Positions 58,386-64,000 of a stretch of DNA of 64,000 nt are shown one piece after another. The stretch's first letter is position 1. Each line of letters starts with the position of its first letter. The notes beneath the pieces are model-generated. The model saw only the letters and a list, made by a program, of their open reading frames with translations, had not been told where the DNA came from and made no database searches. This stretch comes from Paramoeba atlantica (Eukaryota > Discosea), in contig CDRNVI010000002.1 in NCBI GenBank assembly GCA_977017575.1, forward strand, positions 1,045,833 to 1,109,832. The letters are read 5' to 3'. Both the position numbers and the translations under genes were made by a program.

Positions 58386-58773
58386 CCTTAACGTCATCTT
58401 CTTTACGTAAGACCACGCTGATCCGCCGCGGGCTAAATCGTCGTTCCAATAGACGGATCACCTTTTCCTCAACGTCACCTTCGATTTTGTAAGCCTTGCC
58501 CTTGCGCTTCGACATCGCTTTACTGCACGCAAGATGGGCGCGCTTCTCGTGATAAACGCCTTTGAAGGTGCCCCGGGCAAGCTCCCGGCTGATTGTAGAT
58601 TGAGAGGCTTTTACCTTCCCCGCTATCTCCTCTTGAGAAAACTCTTGTTGGTTATGCAATAGTTCTATCATCGCTCGATCATCCGAATCAAGACGCGTTT
58701 TCAGTTTATTGAAGTTCGACATTGCCCGACAAAACGAGAGGAAATTAGAAAAAAATCGATTATGCATTATCAA
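58386..58773 (-). pseudogene. IS30-like transposase N-terminal fragment
   Basis: Minus-strand reading from about 58,730: MSNFNKLKTRLDSDDRAMIE, LLHNQQEFSQEEIAGKVKAS, QSTISRELARGTFKGVYHEK. This is the N-terminal helix-turn-helix of IS30-family transposases (xIAxxxxxSxSTISRELxR). It continues with RFSPRRISVVLRKEDD-like residues, equivalent to the W-S-PeqIa region, and then stops at the inverted repeat, so the DDE catalytic core is absent. IS30 proteins are bacterial; presence inside repeats of a eukaryote-like contig is unusual. Confidence 0.72.
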
Positions 58774-58872
58774 TGTGCTTATGCAATATCAATGTTCCTC
58801 ATGCAATATCAATGTGCCTTATGCATTATCAATATGCCTTATGCATTATCAATGTGTATTATGCATTATCAA
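58764..58872 (+). repeat. About 21-bp tandem array abutting the hairpin end
   Basis: Six copies of a TTATGCATTATCAATGTGCC unit with small changes. The final unit runs into GCGGTGGTTGTAAAACTACC. Confidence 0.85.
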
Positions 58873-59003
58873 TTGCGGTGGTTGTAAAACTACCGCTCTA
58901 CCCTCGATTATTGCGGTGGTTGTAAAACTACCGCTCTACCCTCGATTATTCCAAAAAACGTGAACAAAAACAGTGAAAATATAAAGAGGAACACAGTAAT
59001 ATA
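58873..59003 (+). repeat. Duplicated hairpin and leader of an R-family repeat
   Basis: The 37-bp unit from GCGGTGGTTG through CTACCCTCGATTATT occurs twice in tandem (58,874 and 58,911) before the A-rich leader, which is cut by the MITE starting at 59,004. Confidence 0.75.
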
Positions 59004-59197
59004 ATCCAGGCTAAAGTGGACGAGGGAGCTACTAAAGGCACCTTCGGAAAACCACCTCGAAACTGGAACGGTATCACCCGTTAAAGACCCTTTTGCCACA
59101 TCAGAATGCTCTACAAATCGGGAGATACCGTTCCAGTTTCGAGGTGGCTTTCCAAAGGTGCCTTTAGTATCTCCCTCGTCCACTTTAGCCTGGATTA
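59004..59197. mobile_element. TA-flanked MITE with about 70-bp inverted arms
   Basis: 194 bp. Arms start ATCCAGGCTAAAGTGGACGA and its complement and pair over about 70 bp with few mismatches (CACCTCGAAACTGGAACGG and complement). TA at 59,002-59,003 and 59,198-59,199. The short core has no gene. Confidence 0.88.
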
Positions 59198-59756
59198 CAT
59201 AGCCATCCGAACATGCTCCCTAGGGCGCTTTACAGCTTCCCACCCGAGAAAGTCGTCGTCGCCGCGGCAAAATGACAGAAGACTCCGCCTTCTGCCTTTT
59301 TGCCTTGCGCCTCCTCCTTCCTCTACGGCCTTGCGTGTCACACACTTCCAGGTACATTTTGGACTTTTTAGGTGTATTACCAGAACAGGGTGGAGAAATA
59401 TCGAATGAAACCAAAGCGTATACAGGTATATCAGGCCCCAAACTCTCAAAAAACGGTCTAGGAGTTGATTTGGGAAAAATATATTTTTTCACTTTCACCC
59501 ATAAATTTTCAGTTTTTTTCGCAAAATTTCAAAAATTGCTATGATCACCCTGGTGGGGAGGTGGAGGGGGGGGCAGGGGGTACCCATCGGAATTGTTGAA
59601 AAACTAGTAATCTTGTCACTAAATTCGATTCATACGTCTTTGTAAACATTTTTTTCGAAAACTCACCTGAAACGATATCGGGCACGAAATCGGGCCACAA
59701 ATCGGGCACGGCGAATTAACCTACGGTAGCGAGGGAGTAGTATCTCCCTCAATAGA
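59198..59756. repeat. Gene-free stretch with a diverged reverse R1 fragment
   Basis: At about 59,440-59,490 the sequence CCCAAACTCTCAAAAAACGG and what follows is the reverse complement of an R1 block (GTATTTTGAGAGTTTGGGACC). Three copies of an AAATCGGGCACG word lie at about 59,680-59,715, and a GAGGGAG...CTCCCTC palindrome at 59,738. No gene seen. Confidence 0.55.
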
Positions 59757-60358
59757 AGACAAAAATATAAAAGGGGGCTCCGGTGGTCCAAAAATGAAAA
59801 AACAAATGAAAAAGATGGGGGGTCTAGCGGGGGGGCCGTGGGGGGGGAGGGCGGCATACGTCAAGAATTTTTTTTCGAATTTTTTGCTTTTCAAAATCGA
59901 GCGCAGCGAAGTGGTAGAGTACGCCGCAGCGATAATTTCCCCCCCCCCCTGGGGGTACCCCCCCCCTGGTACCTCAAAAATTCCAAAAATTTTGGGGTGA
60001 CCAAAAAAAAGAATTTGACCCAAAAAAAAGTAAAAATTTATTTCTTCCAAAATCGACACCTAAAACGTATTTTGACAGTTTGGGACCTCAGCTACCGTTC
60101 TACAACGTTTTTTTCGACAGATGCACCTCCTGCCCCTACTGGTAAGGCGTCCAAAACGGCCCAAATTCGGGTTAAAATTTCGCAATTTTCGCCGAAAAAT
60201 CGAGCTTTTTTACCCCAAAAAATAGATTATTCATGAGCTTTTGGCGATTTTTCTTTTTTAGGCTCTTCGTTAAACGCGGTGGTAGCTTTGAACGCGAAGC
60301 GCGCAGCATGAGTAACTTCTAAGTTGAAAACAACCACCGCGTTTAACGAAGAGCCTAA
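59757..60358 (+). repeat. R1 long repeat, copy d, with a complete AGGCTCTTCG element
   Basis: Starts within the leader (AAAATATAAAAGGGGGCTCC) and runs through the R1 body to a complete inverted-repeat element at about 60,257-60,358. The last about 130 bases of the R1 body (CTCCTGCCCCTACTGGTAAG to CGATTTTTC) are repeated at 60,370-60,506 before a second complete element at 60,507-60,612. Confidence 0.7.
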
Positions 60359-60612
60359 AAATTGACAGATTCGCCTCCTGGCCCCTACTGGTAAGGCGTC
60401 CAAAACGGCCCAAATTCGGGTAAAAATTTCGCAATTTTCGCCGAAAAATCGAGCTTTTTTACCCCAAAAAATAGATAATTCATGAGCTTTTGGCGATTTT
60501 TCTTTTTTAGGCTCTTCGTTAAACGCGGTGGTAGTTTTCAAAGCGAAGACCGCAGTATGAGTGAGTTCTACGTTGAAAACAACCACCGCGTTTGACGAAG
60601 AGCCTAAAAAAG
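60359..60612 (+). repeat. Tandem reiteration of the R1 end plus AGGCTCTTCG element
   Basis: A second copy of the roughly 250-bp segment R1-end plus inverted-repeat element that precedes it. The copies are close in sequence, but their element cores differ by several bases. Confidence 0.7.
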
Positions 60613-61078
60613 TAAAATTTAAATAATATAGTGTCATTTAAACATTGCGATGGTTGTAAAACTACCGCTCTACACTCGATTATTGAAAAAAAAGTGAACA
60701 AAAACAGTGAAAATATAAAGGGGAACACAGTAATATAATAGAAGAAAAAAATATAAAAGGGGGCTCCGGTGGACCAAAACTGAAAAAAAAAATTGAAAAA
60801 AATGGGGGGTCCAGGGGGGGGGGGTCCATGGAGGTCCACCGCGTTTGACGAAGAGCCTAAAAAAGTAAAATTTAAATAATATAGTGTCATTTAAACATTG
60901 CGATGGTTGTAAAACTACCGCTCTACACTCGATTATTGAAAAAAAAGTGAACAAAAACAGTGAAAATATAAAGGGGAACACAGTAATATAATAGAAGAAA
61001 AAAATATAAAAGGGGGCTCCGGTGGACCAAAACTGAAAAAAAAAATTGAAAAAAATGGGGGGTCCAGGGGGGGGGGTC
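60583..61078 (+). repeat. 253-bp tandem duplication of element arm plus hairpin leader
   Basis: CCACCGCGTTTGACGAAGAG occurs at 60,583 and again at 60,836 (offset 253 bp). Each is followed by the same hairpin (GCGATGGTTG variant), A-rich leader, CTCCGGTGGACC block and G-run. The copies are almost identical, so the event is young or the assembly has doubled a repeat. Confidence 0.85.
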
Positions 61079-61543
61079 ATGGTCGAGCAAATTTTTTCGA
61101 AAAAATTAGTTTTCGAACAAAACCGCAGAAAGGGTAGCCGGGGTCTTGGCGCGCATTTTCCACACCCCTACCCGGGGGTGACCCCCCCGCGTATCCGCAG
61201 GATGGGTCCGCCGAGTTCGAACATTTTCGGAAAAAAAAAATTGAAAAAAAATTCAACTTGGCGAAAAAAATGGCAAAAAAAATATTTTTCAAAAATCGTT
61301 TCCCCTATTGTTAATTATAGTTTGGGATCTATACTAGGTTTCTCCGCAGTTGTTTTCGCAAGGTATCCCTTCTTCTAACCGTGGTGCGCCCCTCAAAATG
61401 ACCCATTTTTGACTAAAAAAGGTGAAAAAGTATTTTTCGGACCTAAAGGGCATTTTTGTGTCGAAAGAATGGTATGGTTGGAGTTGCATTCTCTACCCAA
61501 TACGTTCGGTAGGCTTCCATTCATGCCTACGAGTGATTTCCCA
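60890..61543 (+). repeat. R2 long repeat, copy c, ending at the bacterial junction
   Basis: Hairpin (at 60,899), leader, then the R2 body (CATGGTCGAGCAAATTTTTT, GGTCTTGGCGCGCATTTTCC, the AACTTGGCG arms) to TACGTTCGGTAGG...GTGATTTCCCA at 61,543. The adjoining base begins unrelated bacterial-type DNA. Confidence 0.75.
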
Positions 61544-64000
61544 TGTTGTAAGTTGTGGCACTTGGATAAGTGACACTTCCTGCATCTTGTAGGTCAAAAT
61601 CAACAGCTCCATTGGTGTCTCCAAAACAAGTGATGTTGGTAGTGTTTACCACGATTAGGTCCAATACTTCTGGATCAGCAACAGTATGTGAAGTAGCAAG
61701 AACGCATCCAGTAACCACATTTCTCACTTCAAAATTATGGGTGCCTACCGCCAAACCAGTGAAACTTCCAGAAGCTTGGAAAATACCAGCTGGCAGCAAT
61801 CTAAATTCGTAGTTGGCTGGGGTGGTACCCAGAATTTGTAATAGACCCGTTGGCGGTGATGGTAATATCTTCACCAACAATACAGGTTGCCGCTGCATCT
61901 ATGGCAATACCTGCGGACAATAACTCATCAAATGGAGCAATGGTCTCTGATACGGCGCCAACACACCCATTATCATCATAGACATTAATGATATAACTTC
62001 CGCCTGCCGTGTTGGTTTCATTATAGATGTTACTTGGACCAATTTGAACCACCACATCATCTCCCGTTGGAACTGTTCCCTGATCGTTTATGAATTCGTA
62101 GATAACATAATTTCCGCTACCCCCAGTAATGGAAGCTGTGTCACTGTAATGCTTGAATTGTCCATATTATTCCCGGTAGTACATCCAAATTCCACGACTG
62201 TGGTATTGATGTTGGCCAAAACGTCTGGTTGGGTTATGGTCTGCGTTTGTGTTGAGGTACAGCCATTGGCAGCAGTGATTTTCAATTGTATAGATTATTC
62301 CCGCAGCTGTTCCTTCAAGACCCGTGAAAGAAGCTGTAGTAGTAGTATTGCCGGTTGGAGCAATTGGGAAAACAGCAGAGCTTCCTGGCCCAGAAATAAT
62401 TTCGAAGGTAAAAGGCCCAGTACCGTTGTCCACCGCGGCAACATCAATTGTTCCGTCATCATTCCCATTACAGGTCACGTCAGAAGTGGAGGTAATGTTG
62501 AATGCGGGCATAACAACTGGAGGAACCGTGATATTAAACACCCGGGAACAAGTTGGGTTTGTAAAATTGTCAAAAACTGTTATAGTATAGTCTTCAGGAG
62601 TGGAAGTAGTGAAAACAATGGGTTACTTGGCATTACTGTTCTGCTCACTATAACACCACCGGTATCCGAAACCTCATAGTGGAAACTACCTGACCCGGAC
62701 AATGCCTCAATGGTAATTTCAGCGTCGGGGGAAACGGAACAATCCAATAATTTTTGTAAGTGAAACATCAGCTTCAAGAAACGGATGTACGGTAACCGCA
62801 CTTGCATCGGTACAGCCATTACTGTCTCTAATGGAAACAGAGTAAATTCCGGGCGACACATTCGTGAATACCCCCCCGTTGTCATAGTAATTGGCCCCTC
62901 CATCTAGGGAGTAAAATATTTGAGCCGCTCCACTAGTGGCAGTTATAGTAACTGTAGCAGGGTTACTACAATTGTCTATGCTCAAACCTGTAATGTTTGG
63001 ATTGGGTGTCAAGGTCAAGGCTACAGTGCCCAAAGGCGTTGAACACCCATACTGATCTTCAATGGTAACGTCGTAGTTCCCTGCAGGAGAATTTGCTGGA
63101 ATCTCAACAGGATTGTCCGAAGTAGAGGTAATGGTTACAAACGGCGCTGGTCCGGTTACGGTATAGGTGTAAGTTCCACCTCCACCTAGAGGGCTCTGGA
63201 CCTGTATCAACCCGGGGTTGTCACAGCTAATATTCTGTAGACAACTGGGGTTCCTGTTAAGGGGTCCAATTCGTCCAGAAATTCGTTTTCAGTAGCACCA
63301 ACACAGCTGTCAACACCACCATCAACTTCAACGACTTCAATGAAGTAGTTTCCAGATGCAAGGCTATTTACGGTTACATCCTGAGGAGAGGTGTAAGGCA
63401 CATTTCCTCCGCTATTGGCAACAGCAACTGGGACACCGGTGCTCATATCATAAACCGTCCATCTGAACTCCGTTCCGAAGGGAGCCTGGTTGTCGGTAAC
63501 TGTATAGGTAATACTTCCATTGCTTGCGCCATCACATGATGGTGTAATTGCAGAGGTAATTTCTAAAGGAATCGCTATTAAGTCGTTTACATTGACGCTA
63601 CTTTCCCTAACACATCCCGCAAAATCCCTAACGTAGAAGGTGTATGTTCTACCTGGTACCAAGCCAACAAACGTGTGGGTGATGCCCAGAGCTAGTGGGG
63701 CAGTCCACGCTGCCGTGGCTGGGTTAAAGTTGGCCGGGTCATCCGAGTAGGCATATTCATAGGGTGCAGTACCGTTTTGTCCTCTTACAGTTACCTGAAG
63801 TTCGTTACAATTGACCACAATGGGCAAAATGGTAATATCCAAGTCATCCAAAGGATAGGGAATGATAAATGGAGGGAAATCTGTTTGACACACCGTATTT
63901 CCAAAACCGTCCACAGTTCTCATGGATGGGTTTACAACATTACCAGAGGCATATCCTGTAAAGCGATCTGTAGTTTCCGGGAATACTATTGTCTCCGGTC
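61544..64000 (-). pseudogene. Bacteroidota-type SprB-repeat adhesin fragment, frame-broken
   Basis: The minus strand from 64,000 downward encodes consecutive Ig-like/SprB-type modules: LEITSAITPSCDGASNGSIT, FNITSTSDVTCNGNDDGTID, VVNTTNITCFGDTNGAVDFD, matching the x-I-x-C-x-G-x-x-(D/N)G-x-I motif of Flavobacteriia adhesins exported for gliding or type IX secretion. Upstream continues beyond the window. The open stretch changes frame several times (near 63,210, 62,750, 62,600, 62,300, 62,050 and 61,850), often beside short homopolymer runs (CCCCGGG, AAAAA, TTTT), as expected from uncorrected long-read errors, though pseudogene decay cannot be excluded. Codon usage and content are unlike the rest of the window. 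Confidence 0.85.

Noticed and set aside
58764-58872. Possible CRISPR array
   Set aside because: The units are contiguous tandem repeats of about 21 bp with no unique spacers.
1-64000. tRNA or rRNA genes
   Set aside because: No cloverleaf with an RGTTCRANYCY-type B box or rRNA block was recognised by eye; a tRNAscan run would settle it.

Overview
The window looks like nuclear DNA of a protist, most likely a kinetoplastid or a related euglenozoan (inferred, moderate confidence). Every host gene from about 6.6 to 57.2 kb lies on the + strand. No host gene shows an obvious intron. Many start codons sit shortly after a pyrimidine tract and an AG, as expected for polycistronic transcription with spliced-leader trans-splicing. 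The content (a TUTase-like nucleotidyltransferase, oligopeptidase B, several proteins with mitochondrial-type presequences, a large LRR family) fits that group. No tRNA, rRNA or CRISPR array was seen.

Layout. 0-6.4 kb and 57.4-61.5 kb are repeat-rich: Merlin, LINE and IS30-like remnants, TA-flanked MITEs, a short 'AGGCTCTTCG' inverted-repeat element, and two long non-coding families (here R1 and R2) sharing a GCGGTGGTTG hairpin end. 6.6-27 kb holds five short plant-like LRR genes interspersed with a NYN-like mitochondrial protein, oligopeptidase B, a crotonase-fold enzyme, a RING protein and unknowns, plus a decayed Merlin transposon with a C-terminal SWIM zinc finger. 26.95-29.89 kb is one pogo-like element with another TA element nested inside. 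31.3-57.2 kb holds a 29-repeat LRR protein, the TUTase, a proline-repeat protein, RAD54, Pescadillo, a SMYD-type SET/MYND protein, a J-domain protein, a nearly intact Merlin transposon with an 8-bp target duplication, an SLC35 transporter, a mitochondrial P-loop protein and a Brr2 helicase.

From about 61,544 to the end the sequence changes to Bacteroidota-type SprB-repeat adhesin DNA on the minus strand, broken into several frames. The changeover falls at, or within a few bases of, the end of an R2 copy. It may be an assembly chimera or decayed transferred DNA.

About ten genes contain a GC-rich island in which the coding strand runs C-rich and then switches to G-rich. Island edges fall inside reading frames. 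I have no explanation for this and consider it, with the LRR family and the bacterial junction, the most interesting signal in the window. The genes do not form a single pathway; they look like a polycistronic mixture of nuclear (RAD54, PES1, BRR2) and mitochondrial functions separated by LRR genes.
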